DNA from: Rhabditophanes sp. KR3021
Taxonomy: Eukaryota > Nematoda > Chromadorea > Rhabditida > Alloionematidae
DNA length: 64,000 bases
Assembly (NCBI GenBank): GCA_963281155.1
Contig: CAUJLY010000003.1
Span: forward strand, 5,394,001 to 5,458,000
Direction: 5' to 3'
This document shows, piece by piece, positions 51,921 through 63,554 of this stretch. The position numbers were made by a program, and so were the translations under genes. The notes under the pieces were generated by a model, which saw nothing but the letters and a program-made list of their open reading frames with translations, was not told the origin of the DNA and did not search any database. The first letter of the stretch is position 1; each line of letters starts with the position of its first letter.

Positions 51921-54222
51921 CTTATTCTGATTACATGATAACGTGATTTTATTTGGTGAACATAAACTATTTTAAAATAAATATTTAATTCCGCTCATCC
52001 ATTTTATTCCTTAATATTTATCATAATAACAAATATCAAGTAAAATAATACAAATGATCTGCAAGAATCAAGCGATTAATTATTAACATTTAAGCAAACA
52101 ACTTTATTTGATTGTAGTACCATATGATGGTAAAAGAACACTTAGAGAAGGAAATTTACTTTGTTGACCAAATAAAGTTTAGTTTCTTAATTTTGGGATG
52201 GTTTAGATGGTGGGCTAGACATTAATTTTGATTTCATTTTAAACTGGAGGAGATTTATCTGTCCAAAGCAATTACGATCTGTTTAAATTATCATCTTAAT
52301 CTATTAAATTATTTATTTAATCTATTCGAATAGTTTAAAGCATTACAATTTGTAGACATTTGCCTTTAACGATCAGTCTACGCATAAAAAAGGCGCATTA
52401 GTTCAAATTGATTGGATGGTCTTTATGGCTTTTTTAACTACTCTTGCATTCTTTCGCTAGTCATGGCCCTCTTTGTTCACAGTCTGATCTACGCCGTATT
52501 GTCCTATCAAGCCCAGACAGTCTACATTGTTGCAACTCAAAATTATAGAACATTTGCATTGCATAGGCACTATTCTCACCTTCATTCATTTCTGACTTCG
52601 CTATTTTCCTACAAAAATATCCTGCAAAAGTATACAGTTTCTTATTAATAGACGTTGTTTTTAATATAATCTATGATATTATACAAAATTATACGCCACC
52701 GTCATTACTAATTGTTTGTTCTTATACACCGCATCCTAAATAGTTTCTATTCTTCCCCACCACAAAGTATCTTTTTCCTGTTGACTTGAACTTTTGATAG
52801 ATACATAACCATACCTATAATTCAGCCTTGTTTTGATGTTTTGATGGGACTTTTTTAGTTATCAATATACAGCAAGGATAGTGTGTGTCATTTAAGGTGG
52901 GAACTTTTTAAAATCATCTTAATGACATTTAAAAGGAATTAGTGGGTGGTTATAACTTTATGATAATGACTCGATGGTGGTTAGCAAGCATTTGTGTTTT
53001 GGTTGTCCAATTGGAATTCAGTTAATTCAACTATCCAATTAACTCGATAGAAGAATGTTGCGACACAACAACCTTTTTTCCAATTAGTAATCTACATTGC
53101 ATCTTTTTATTTATTTGTTGTTTCATTTCTGGTTTCAGCTTTATTATGATACTAGCGATGATGTTATGTCTAAGAGATGTGTGTCAAGATTGAAACTTTC
53201 CCATTCCACTTAATTCAAAGTTGATTCAGTGTTGATTCGGTGTCGATTTGATTTTGTGGTATTCCTTGATGTCTTCATTTTGCACCACCATCCTATATAT
53301 AAATTTGATTGTAGTATTAACTGCATCTATTAATTTTGATTGTTTGTATTAATTTTGATAGTATGTTGTATTTTCATGTATGTTTTTATTTTATTGTATG
53401 CTGTATGCTCACGTATTCCACCTTGGTTCTTTGCCATCTCCACCAGTAGTCGTGATTCACCTTCCACTTTGTGATCTAAAAGTTTACTACTGCAAAGACC
53501 AATTTGCTTCTAGCGATTTGATTGTGACGTATGCTTGTGTACAAAATTGTAAATACTTTTGTTTAAATATATAAATACACACCTATTATTATTTTGAAAG
53601 AAGTAATTAATAGTAAGTATAATAGGTTGAAGCGCAGTACTCAGTCTGCATTTAGTTAATATTTTGTAATAATATTGTAAATCTGCTACAAATATGACGT
53701 CAATTAATTTGAGAACTAATTTAAGATCACATATAATCCTTTTTAACTACTATTTATATACTTCCAAACTCCAACTTTTTATTACCCAATCGATCTAATG
53801 AGCATACTTGGAGTTGTAATAAATACTAAAATCAAACAATTTTGATTTATAATGCGACGTTCCCCTTTCCATGCTCAGCCAAAAAAAGATTGTAGTAGGT
53901 ATCAAAAATTTTGACACAATATTTACCTGTCATCAGTATCTAAGTAATTTTTTGTTCCCTAAATTTATTATATTTAAACGCGAAAATCACCCCTATCACT
54001 TTGGTTGATGACTTCCGTTCAGCCTATTTTTCATCAATACAGTAACATTGCCACTATATAAGAATATTACTAATTTTAATCACTTTTAATTTGCATCACA
54101 CAACTTATTATAGAAAGCAATTAAATATACCAAAGTCAAGCTATTTAACTTTGTCGTCAACTAGAAGACTACCACTGGTTAGAACATTCTGATTTATTAT
54201 TTTTGAACTATACTCCGAAACA
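51921..54222. other. Gene-free region
   Basis: 2.3 kb with no convincing exon. Plus-strand readings at 52412-52648 and 53380-53574 look like chance frames in AT-rich DNA, with no splice context or family match. Probably the promoter region of the F-box gene plus unused sequence. Confidence 0.4.
53695..53702. promoter_or_regulatory. Perfect TGACGTCA palindrome
   Basis: Fourth copy in the window, about 520 bp upstream of the F-box gene start codon. Possible bZIP site. Confidence 0.35.
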
Positions 54223-55353
54223 ATGACATCATTCTGTCTTTTCAAAAAATTTTCTTTTGCAAAAACATTTGGCAAAAAAGACAAAGGGAAGAAGAAGGTC
54301 GGTGCAAGAGGGTCTATTAATTCCCTGGCTTCACTTTCTTCCGGATTTGCCTCGATTGGCGGAGGCTCTGTAGGTTCATTATTGGCAGAAGATACTCATC
54401 AAGCCTTGCCAAACAATGTAATTGCCAAAATTATGGACTTAAATGACAATGTGTTCGAGTTGGTAAAATGGAGATGTGTGTCTAGTGTCGTGAAAGATTA
54501 CGTCGATGAAAGATTATCCCACACGTATTACCTAGATGTCAGGAAAGCCCCAATGCCTTCAATGGAACATAAAGCATATGAAATAGGAAACTGGTACACC
54601 AATAAACACGACAGCATAGCCATCCGCTTCTCCAGACGTGGCCGTGACTCCCACCACAAAACAACTCCCTATTGCCTCGAAATCAACGTCAACGACAAAT
54701 GGAGCTCAAATGATGTAAAAAGAGCCATCTCTATGATCACCTTCTTTAGAAAATACCCAAAAAAGATTGTGGTAGATGCTGCAATCGCTGAATTAGTAAG
54801 TTGAACCTGTCATCTCAAATCAGAAATTGATGGTTGATTTGTTTAGATAATTGTTTCTTTGTCCACTTTTGACATCAACCGATGGCATGCATACCAGTGC
54901 TTCATGAAGGTCGCCAACAATTTTGAGATCAAAATTAATCCTGGAAGACCACAGAGAGTTTCTTCAAATACTTCGCTTTGTTCGATGGTAAGTGTTTCTT
55001 CCATTCATCAACAAGTCTTTTTTCCTTCAATTATCAAGTTGACGGTTAAGGTTAATGGAATAAATTCAAATAATCTGGCTAGAATTATTGAGTATGGCGT
55101 CAAAACAACGAGAGTTCTTAACAAAGAAACTTTGGAAGGGATCCGCATAATTGTGAACTCTGATTCAAACCCAGTCGTCAGATCTCACTCTGTCTCATCT
55201 TGCGATTCTGATTTCTCGGAAGTATCCAACCAATCCCTCACGGACAACGCTTCCATCACCAAATCCATCAAAAAGGGAGTTTTCAACTTCCGTTGTTGGG
55301 CCGGGTCTTGCGGATTCGATGCAACCTTTTGCCGTATTTCCATCATCAGTTGA
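54223..55353 (+). CDS. F-box domain protein (nematode-specific type)
   Basis: Spliced from 54223..54795 and 54847..55353 (51 bp intron), 359 aa. The N terminus is basic and low-complexity (KKDKGKKKVGARGSINSLAS, then a Gly/Ser run). An F-box-like segment follows at about residues 65-110: LPNNVIAKIMDLNDNVFELV KWRCVSSVVKDYVDERL, with the LP..(V/I)...I start and the W/R-C-V core. The rest has the alternating hydrophobic pattern of the C-terminal substrate domains of nematode F-box proteins (for example FFRKYPKKIVVDAAIAEL, FFPSIIKLTVKVNGI). Likely an SCF substrate adaptor binding a Skp1-like protein; the target is unknown. C-terminal Ser-rich stretch near residues 305-335. Confidence 0.75.
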
Positions 55354-56058
55354 TCTCAGCGACAAACAAAAATTCATTTCCACTTTAAGTTATCATTCCA
55401 TCATGGTAAACACACACCACAAATTGATATCAGCCATCTTACCATTATTTTTAAATATTTAATTTAATTTATTTTTTGTTGTGAGCAAAATAAATTAATT
55501 TACACACAAACACACTTGATTCACTTAATTGGTGGGAGAGTTAAAAATAACCCTAATCCATCATCTGATTCCTATAACAAAGATTGAAAAACACTTTGGC
55601 TATTTTTAGAAAAATGCGGCGATACTTATTTTTTATCCCTAATTCCTAGTTTAGAGACTTCACTTGCAAACACAAGGTATCATGTGGACGGTTTTGACGT
55701 TTCTTCTTGATCATCATATAATTTCGAAATTTGGATATGATGATGATTGAGTAGCTATCACACAACTCTTTATCACATTTCATATACAAACTCTTTTTAT
55801 AGGTACAATTCCTTTTTTAAGTTGTAGTCAGTATATAATTTTTTATTGCATTCAGGTGTTTTGGAGATGCTTGGATGTAATAGGTATGGTGTGTTTAGAT
55901 TGTACGTGTCAATTTAAAAAATCTTCTTATCTACTAATTAAACTTTAAATAAACATCAACTAATCTACAAACAGAAAACTCCTTTTCTATAAATAAGTAA
56001 TATTTTTATTATGGCAAAGGTGATCCCCATTAAATAGCACAAAAGTTCACACGTCACT
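55354..56058. other. Convergent intergenic region
   Basis: Between the 3' ends of the F-box and FAF1-like genes. AATAAA signals near 55490; no exon seen. Confidence 0.4.
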
Positions 56059-57321
56059 TTAAATAGGAAGCGATGGAGGTGGCTTGTTGTATCTCCAGGA
56101 ATTTCCCCCAAACAAAATATTCACTTCTTCCTTTTCTTGACAACCACAACTGACGAAGGTGAGAGATCGGGCAAATTTGGAGATATTGCGGTTGGTGGTG
56201 GAAGAGTTGAAAAAGTTGTAAGAGTAATGGGAATAGCCGAGACTTTCTAGTTTCTTAAATAATTCCGTTATTGGTTTATCACGATCGAATTCTAATGTCG
56301 TCGAACTATTGTCTGGAAATTTGACAGATATTAAAATATACGGTGGTGATAATTGATGCAATTCCGATGAATTTAATAATTGCCCCGTCATCGCATAATT
56401 AATGAACAGTGTTTCCCTAATATTCTTATAATACTCCAAATCCCTCATAAATTGGCATTGCCACTCATGTCTACCTTCATCTCCAGTCATATCACCTTTT
56501 CCAGAATGACAATATATTGGACATAGATCTTCAAAATGTGCTATCTGTCTTCCTAGATCATGCTTCCCATCTTGATAATCATTGAGACAGTAATTTAATT
56601 TGCTTAAAATACTTTTCTCATTATCAAACATATTTATTGTTTTGTTAACCATATAGATACCATTGAATTTTTTGATTATATAAAAACAACACAACCGTGA
56701 TGAAAGTTCGTTTTGGAGTATCTCTGTTAAGAACCCTAATTTTTGAAGGTATTTGATCAAATATTCCTTAATGTCTGGTCGAGTGAAGTCCCAAGGAAAG
56801 AGGACAAATTGGTTCTTCATTTTGTCAGTAAATGATTTTAAATTGAATATAGCGGGAGGTAAAGTATCGCATGCAATTGCTTGGTCATGGTGAATGTACA
56901 AAACTATGGGTAGATTTGTTTCTTGAGTTGACTCGTTACATATATCTTGTCTGATTATTTCTTGTAAACCTTTTGAAGTAAAACTACTCGTACAGATGTT
57001 ATATCGTTTCCGGAAGCCATTTTTGAAAGTTTCTAGGGCATCTATATCTGTTTGGAAGTTGTTGTGAATTAGTGGCATGTCGATTGGAGGAGATGTTACG
57101 TCGATGAGTGGTGATATTTCGTTTAAGGTTGATGAAATGTATTGAATATGTGATGTTGATGATTTGTTGTCGTCTTCATGAATGTTTAGATTGTTGAAAC
57201 TGTCGGAGATGTTTGTTTGATGGGTTGATATGTGTGTGTTTGGTAGCTATAAATAATACAAGTAAAGGTGGTCACAATTAACTAAACTTACATATGGTAG
57301 TATGAAATTATCTTGACTCAT
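56059..57321 (-). CDS. FAF1/UBXN-like UAS-UBX protein
   Basis: Spliced from complement(56059..57246, 57292..57321); the first exon encodes only MSQDNFILPY, 405 aa in all. FAF1-type proteins bind p97/VCP through UBX and help deliver ubiquitylated clients. Seen: an N-terminal disordered region; a thioredoxin-like UAS domain at about residues 95-260 (NLPIVLYIHHDQAIACDTLP, VLFPWDFTRPDIKEYLIKYL, matching xxWDxTxxxxxxxxL of FAF1); a helical region with EWQCQFMRDLEYYKNIRETL; and a C-terminal UBX (SVKFPDNSSTTLEFDRDKPI TELFKKLESLG). The p97-contacting FPR loop of UBX is not obvious here; SLTFVSCG is in its place. No N-terminal UBA domain, and shorter than vertebrate FAF1 (650 aa). Confidence 0.82.
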
Positions 57322-57861
57322 TGTTGTTTAGATTCAAAAATATTTGAAATACAATGCAGTATTCTTTGATTGGTGTGGTAAAAAATAAGATTGGTGGATC
57401 TAAATAAATAAAACTTAGTTTGTATATTTTTGCCTACCCGTTGAGAGATAGTGTTATAAATGATAGAGTTCTGTGCTCATTTTGTCTATTGTTCGTGGTC
57501 AATAGTAGTTTTTTACACATGGGTCATCTAGTTACAAGGTTTGATCTCTGATGCTTACCAGATATACCAAATAGATATCAGTTGATCGGCAAAAAAGTGT
57601 AGTCAACATTTGATTATGAATAATTAGCTAGAGATGTACATATTCTATTAATAAGTAAAGGTAGAGGACGTTTGCTACTTTTTAATGATGGAAATTAATT
57701 GTTTCTGCTTATGTTAATAAGGCTTTTCTTTTTAAACAAAGTAATTATGAATTTGATATAATTTATTTATTCGTGCTGACTATTTCTTTTTAACAGCAAT
57801 AAAAGTAATCAAATTGGAAATGTTATCAAGCAATACCACATTAGGCCTTAAAAAGACTAGA
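57322..57861. other. Intergenic spacer
   Basis: No exon found. It contains the FAF1-like gene promoter and the 3' flank of the upstream two-module cysteine-rich gene, both on the minus strand. Confidence 0.4.
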
Positions 57862-58783
57862 CTAAAAATAATGTGAAAAGGAAAAGGATAAAAATAGAGA
57901 TAAAATGAATGGAACGGTGTTAGTTAGAGAGTGGTAACTATCATTTGCTAATCCATTATTATCACTCCTGATATCTTCAAGTCGTATGACGGGTTCGTTC
58001 CATGTAATTTGTTCGTTGCAGTTATCAGACCCATTACAGCAGCATAGCTTTCCTTTTACACTTTCGCCATTTAATTTAAAAAATAAATCTAGACAAGCTC
58101 TCTTGGTGCCATTAATGTTGGGGACGACGTTTTCAAGGATGTCTGAACAGCGGGGATAATTGTAAACTGGTTCGGTGGCTTGCCAATCTGTATTGTTGCC
58201 GTAATTTTCAAAATCTTGCTTGGCTTGGACATGTTTATAGATAAATCTAGTTTCACAACCATGCATTACAGTTGTCTTGGTGCCAACTAAATTCTAAAAA
58301 GAGATGAACTAAGGGAAGCGAAAGTGAACTTACTGAGTGCATGAAGGATAGACAATAGGGTTCCAAACAATCTTTATAAAGCAAAGTATCTTGATCTGAC
58401 TCATCCACCAAATACGTACACTTTTGAAGTTCAGGGTTATTTTCAGGATCAGCTGCTGCCATTGCTAGATTGCATAATTGACCCTTGTTGCAACAACAAT
58501 CAGTAGGTTCGTCATCTGCATTAGTGGCATAACATCCGGCTAAGCCTACTTTTCCTTTGATATTTTCTTTATTTGCGCAATAGCCTTGGTCGTCGCAGTT
58601 GTATTGTCCGCTGGTTTTGTTGTGGTAGCAGAAAGAGCCGGAATCGGAAATTTCGCAAACGCCCTGTCAAACAAAATTTGATTTATCATAAATTCAACTT
58701 ACTTTTTTCGAGTCACTGCAGAACCTTGCCTGGACAAATGCAAAAGTGGCAAAAGACAGAAATATAGTGAAAGAACGAACCAT
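57862..58783 (-). CDS. Secreted two-module cysteine-rich (Ly6/ET-like) protein, GPI-type
   Basis: Three exons, complement(57862..58293, 58334..58663, 58703..58783), 280 aa. Signal peptide MVRSFTIFLSFATFAFVQA then RFC. Module 1 runs from FCSDSKKGVCEISDSGSFCY to DDEPTDCCCNKGQLCNLAM; module 2 from ELQKCTYLVDESDQDTLLYK DC to KGKLCCCNGSDNCNEQITW. Both end in the C-C-C-N...CN pattern typical of nematode ET/Ly6-type modules. A C-terminal hydrophobic stretch (TVPFILSLFLSFSFSHYF) suggests GPI anchoring. Likely extracellular; function unknown. The three phase-0 junctions lie between coding blocks rather than inside motifs. Related in style to the one-module protein at 20808-21327 but much longer. Confidence 0.85.
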
Positions 58784-59731
58784 TTCAACTAAAATCCACA
58801 TATTGAAAGTAACATCTCTTTATAGTCTCTTTTTAGATCTTATTAGAAATGTATCACAATGTCCCTCTCTGTTTAATATCTATTTAACATCGCTATATTT
58901 TCACCTTAAAAATGCATTGAAAAGTTGTTAAAAAATCATTTATTATGGCTTTGCAGTAGTTAAAATAGTTCCATATGAATATTGTCATAAATATTTGAAA
59001 TAAAAAGTCGGGAACGGCATACTACAATAAACTGTTATGTGACTTCATTTCTGCTGCAAGGATATCTGTATTGACTTGATCATTTACTTTCTCAAATGTT
59101 TTGTGTTGATGGGTAGAAATGATCTCAATTAAGAATTCATATGAATATAAAAGTGTCATTTTGAAAGATTGAAAATATCAGAAAAACTAGAATTGCTGCA
59201 AATCAAAATGCTATAAATATATAAGGCTTTTAAATAATTTGATAGTTTTTATTATTGTGAAAATCTCTGTTAATCCTGAGAGAAAAATATTAAACATAAT
59301 TTTTGTATGTTTATCCTGTAGTTCATTAAACTTTATGCAAGATAAACTAGATGCCTCAATTTGAAAAACGTCATTAGCAGTTCTTAAAGAAATATAGGAT
59401 TTATACAATTGGGGTATGTACATATATATTAATATAACAAGTGCAAAAAGGGATAATGATGAATAATTTCTAGAATATTGATGCATGATTTTATTAAATC
59501 ATTAACTTTCTTTGTTTAATAAGTTTATATTTTTTAAACTATGTAGATTACCAGAAGAGGAGTCTTTGCATAGGCTTTCGGATTTTGGATAAAAACAAAG
59601 GAATATAGAATGAAAGATCTGATCAAAAAAATTTATTAAAAAGGCAGATGGGGTTAATTAAATTAATAAAATATTATATACATAAGATATTTGTGGTTTC
59701 GTTTGAAGACATAAAGTTCTTTTGTTTGAGA
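58784..59731. other. Gene-free stretch
   Basis: AT-rich, no exon-like frame with splice support. A minus-strand reading at 59211-59486 has a hydrophobic N terminus but no coding character elsewhere and is not called. Confidence 0.35.
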
Positions 59732-60124
59732 TCATTTAATGGCCTTTCCAGATATTGGCTTGAAAGTTTGGGTGTTATCATTCTATAAAATAGTTTTTTA
59801 ACAGTAAATATGTTTTTAAAACTTACCAGTAAATTAATCCAAGCTATGATCACAAAAATAAAATTCTAACCAGGAAAAAGTTTTTACAAACTTTGGCATC
59901 ACTATTTGTTCCTCAGTCTCTGAGGCCGATGGTTTATTTTCACCGACGGAAACATTCAAACTCTTGATAATGTAGAACGTATAATAAGATTTCCATTTTG
60001 AAGCACCTATCCTCTTGTTTGATGTCTTGGATAGCGAGAATTTCCCGGGGACTGAGTTTGAAAGTTTTCTGCGTGTGGTGTCAATTACTTCAATTGTTGT
60101 TTTAACACGATCCAGACAAATTTA
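59732..60124 (-). other. Candidate small gene or terminal exons, family unknown
   Basis: After an in-frame TAA at about 60125 the minus strand reads DRVKTTIEVIDTTRRKLSNS VPGKFSLSKTSNKRIGASKW KSYYTFYIIKSLNVSVGENK PSASETEEQIVMPKF. Then, if ctggttag (about 59871-59878) is an acceptor, a hydrophobic segment NFIFVIIAWINLL follows, a clean 50-60 bp intron (gtaagt...ttttatag), and a last exon NDNTQTFKPISGKAIK with stop at 59732. That would be a small single-pass membrane protein. The first intron would be unusually short, and no start codon is seen in frame, so an upstream exon or a relic is possible. Confidence 0.35.
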
Positions 60125-60333
60125 AATAATAACTAACATAAATAAACTTGTACTTTTGCAATTAAATTTCGTAAGTAAGTTTGTTACATTTTTTGAATGC
60201 CTTGTACAGGAATAGACTAAGAGCGTGTTATGGAAAATTGTAGAAAAAGAGTTTATTTCAAAAATTAAATATACAAAGAGATCATGCAAAAATGTACAAA
60301 AAGATAAAATAAAAGTAAGTAATATTATGAAGC

Positions 60334-61506
60334 CTATTCATCTTTGAAATTCCATTGTCTGGAAATCATGCTCCTTCTGTTCAGAGATCTTCTTTCGTTT
60401 TTCAACAAGGGTGTTTCCACATCTGGCATCATACTTTTATTCAGCTCTTGACCTTTTATACACATTTTATGCTCCTTCCTCTTTCTTTCTAGAGGTCTTT
60501 TTGTGTTTTCAAGCTGCTTCACCAAATCAAAAGCCGTCCATCTTTCTTCTTTCTTTTTGCAAATCATGTTGTTGACTAGTTCCACAATATCTTCAGAAAC
60601 GTTACCTGATAACTGCGTCGGAAAAAATCCTTGTCTGAGTACCTGCCAAGTTGGTCCATTTTTCGGTACAACAACACCAGTTGCCATTTCTAAAATGCAC
60701 AAACCTAGAGCAAAAATGTCAATAGAAAAAGAAGGAGATTCAGTAAGAGCTTCTAAAGCTAGATATCTAGAATCCCCCTCATCGTCAGTTTTGTGGGCAT
60801 CTTCTACGTTCATGGCTAATCCAAAGTCACCTATTTTGCAAATATTATAGTCACAAACCAAAATATTTTCTAATTTAATGTCCCTATGAATTACGTTGTT
60901 GCTGTGAATATGAGCAAGGCCGTTTAAGATATTACTAATATACGGATACAAAAGAACACAGGGAATTACAAAGAATTGGTTTGCAATGCTAGAAAGGGTT
61001 TGGGGACAATACTCAAGTTGTTGGTAAACCCTTCCGCTCTGTTCCCAGGCAGAATAGATCTTAATAATATTTGGGTGATTTTGGCAAATTTGAAGCTGTT
61101 TGACTTCATTATAGAGTTCATTTTTGTTAGATTGGGATCTCACAGGGGTTAAGTTTTTCTTAACGGCATAAAGTATGTTATCGGAATTGCAGACACACTT
61201 GACTACAACACCAAATGAACCGGATCCCACAACTACACTATTCCTAAAATAAGTGCGAAAGAAAGTTTTTTCCCTAGATTGGTCACTTAATTTATACGTC
61301 GCACTTTGTTGGTTAAAGCTATCTGAAGGATTGTGTCTATCATCTAAGTTTAGGTGAGTTAAAGCATTAGAGCGAAAGGTATTGATAGTGGTATAATCTG
61401 TTTTTGTAGAAACAATTTCAGGAGGAACTATATTACTTAATTTGGATTTTTTTGATGCTAAAGAAGATTTGTAATTGAAAAGAATTTCGGTATTGTTGAA
61501 ATGCAT
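60334..61506 (-). CDS. Wee1/Myt1-family protein kinase
   Basis: Single-exon, 390 aa from ATG 61506. Wee1/Myt1 kinases phosphorylate the Gly-loop of CDK1 and hold cells out of mitosis. Kinase motifs with residues: GSGSFG 94-99, AVKK with Lys116, HRDIKLEN with Asp209, DFGLA at 227-231. Family features: IYSAWEQSGRVYQQLEYC after the C-helix (Wee1 YYSAWxE type), EGDSRYLALEAL in the activation segment (Wee1/Myt1 EGDxRYxAxExL), ALGLCILEMATGVVVPKNGP TWQVLRQG (xxGWxxLRxG of Myt1) and FPTQLSGNVSEDIVELVNNM. The N-terminal 90 residues are Ser/Thr-rich; the C terminus is basic without a TM segment, unlike classical Myt1. The APE motif reads ALE. Assignment between Wee1 and Myt1 is open. Confidence 0.87.
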   Translation of the reverse strand: MHFNNTEILFNYKSSLASKKSKLSNIVPPEIVSTKTDYTTINTFRSNALTHLNLDDRHNPSDSFNQQSATYKLSDQSREKTFFRTYFRNSVVVGSGSFGVVVKCVCNSDNILYAVKKNLTPVRSQSNKNELYNEVKQLQICQNHPNIIKIYSAWEQSGRVYQQLEYCPQTLSSIANQFFVIPCVLLYPYISNILNGLAHIHSNNVIHRDIKLENILVCDYNICKIGDFGLAMNVEDAHKTDDEGDSRYLALEALTESPSFSIDIFALGLCILEMATGVVVPKNGPTWQVLRQGFFPTQLSGNVSEDIVELVNNMICKKKEERWTAFDLVKQLENTKRPLERKRKEHKMCIKGQELNKSMMPDVETPLLKNERRSLNRRSMISRQWNFKDE

Positions 61507-62223
61507 TATGAATAGTTAAATTAAATACATATACAAAATAGACTAAATGAATAGATTAGTCAAGGAATTAGGATTGTTCTTATTAAAAGAAATTTAAGAA
61601 GCAAAATAAATGGAGTACAGCTAACTGAATTTTGTATATAAATTAAAGAAATGGTAAGTTACTAAAACACTAGAATTGTAGGTGCTTAAAGGAATGGTAA
61701 ATTGTGTTGGCTGAAAATTTTTCACAGGATCGCTTAATGTTGAATATTATGGTAGGTATTCAAAGTTAGAAGGTTGTTGGTTAATTATCTAGTGGAAATA
61801 GGGTCACTAAATTTAAATATTTACGAATGATGTTAAAGAACACCAAAAACGGTAAATGTGATGAATAAACCGATTGGAATGTTTAAATACTCTAGCTAAT
61901 CTCGTTTAGGTATATTTTGGACAATCTTAGATATAAGGCTAATCTTTAGATTAACATTGCTTTACAAATAATGTATCTAGATAAAATAGGATCGTGGAAT
62001 AGCGTGTAAACTTGCATCTTGATTCACCTACTAAAATGAGATATTGCTTGAAAATATCGTAATTGCCACAAGAAAATGATTTTAAAGGTTAATTGAAACT
62101 TTATTTTAAATATTTTTAGATAATTACTGAATTATAATTGAAATTACCAAAGTCAATATTGACTATCTTGTGTTGATTCCTGGAATTGCAAGAAGTGAAG
62201 TTTCTATTGAGGATCCGGACAAA
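61507..62223. other. Intergenic spacer
   Basis: No convincing exon apart from a coding-like lead-in to the small frame that follows (VNIDYLVLIPGIARSEVSIE, in frame, from about 62143). It holds the kinase promoter. Confidence 0.35.
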
Positions 62224-62337
62224 ATGACTTTTACAGCAAGAACGGATGTCGGTAAGCGAGGCATTAATGCTCCAATGATGCCTAGGAGAAAGAAAATCCT
62301 GAAGAAAAGACCTCCTGCATGTGGGTCGAACAAATAA
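62224..62337 (+). CDS. Small basic open frame, uncertain
   Basis: 37 aa from ATG to TAA: MTFTARTDVGKRGINAPMMP RRKKILKKRPPACGSNK. It is the tail of a longer in-frame stretch that begins after a TGA at 62128-62130 (VNIDYLVLIPGIARS...), and AATAAA directly overlaps the stop codon. It may be the last exon of a gene whose other exons I cannot place, or a micropeptide or relic. Confidence 0.25.
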   Translation: MTFTARTDVGKRGINAPMMPRRKKILKKRPPACGSNK

Positions 62338-63554
62338 AATGTTTTGTATGGGCGCTATTTGATTTTATTATCAGCCCATATTCAATAATATAATTAATAC
62401 ATTTACTCTTTTTAAACATTGTGTGCATAGAATAAATATGTGTGAGTATTCATTCTTTCTTAAGTTGTTAAAATGTCAGTATTCATTGTCTTTCTTAAAT
62501 AATTAAATTGCTTGCTTTATTGATACATCATTAGTACAAATAAGTTAGATCCAAATAATTAATTGTTTATACGAATATAGGTATTTATTCCATCGAAACA
62601 AACGTTCACAAATAAGATATTGTCTAGAGAAAAGAAATTATAAACTAAATCTTTGATTTCTTCTTTTTGGACCTGAATAACAAAATAATAGCTCTTTGTA
62701 ATTGAAAATATATAACTAAATTCTTTTCGGTGTCGTGGATTATATTTCAGCTAAAATAAAAGGGTGTATAGAATCTTAGCATTTGTAGCATTAATCAATG
62801 GCATTCGTTAGCATTTTTAATTTGTTATTATCTATGATTCTTTAGCATCTTAGTTAAGCATTCGATGGGCAGTCATTTTTTTGCTTCATAAAAATCAGGG
62901 TTTGTTATATCTTCACATTATTTCATTATAAGATCTTAAAAGACCTTCGTCGTATAACTAAAAATAAATTCAAGAATCAATACTGCTGTTTCAAAAGTAA
63001 GTTTAAATATTTTAAACTCATAAATATACCGTTACATTAATCGACTGTAAAAGAGATATTTATGTATTTCTAAATGATCTCTCGTATAATCTTGTTTATA
63101 GAAATAAATATATTTTACTTAATTGTTACACTAGTTCAATTAGCACTCTTTTTAGAAATAATTCATTTTTACAACAAAAGCATTTCCGTCAACAGTGTAC
63201 ACTATTAAATTCATCTTTGTCTTTCTCTAAATTCTTTTAATTTAATTGGAGATAAACAATATAAGATGACCATTGAAATCTATATTCAAAACACATGCTG
63301 AGCATTAATACAATACTCTCTACTTGCTTAATTGACAAGTAATTTGCATATTTCCAAAAAGATGCAAACTGTAAATAAATCCTTATTTCGAAACAAAATT
63401 TCTTTATAAAGGAATGAAACACATTTGTTAAATTAAACCATACACAAAAAAGCAAAGATAGAGTTTAGTAATTATTAAATCGTTTTATAGTGATTTTGAA
63501 AAATATCCACAAGAAAATTAGCAAATAATTTTATTACTCAAAAACTCTTGGTAT
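62338..63554. other. Gene-free region
   Basis: AT-rich; no convincing coding frame on either strand. A minus-strand reading at 63237-63455 is Phe/Tyr/Ile-rich without family signal. Confidence 0.35.

Noticed and set aside
52412..52648. 78-codon plus-strand hydrophobic frame
   Set aside because: No upstream acceptor, no family pattern, surrounded by AT-rich non-coding sequence; chance frame more likely.
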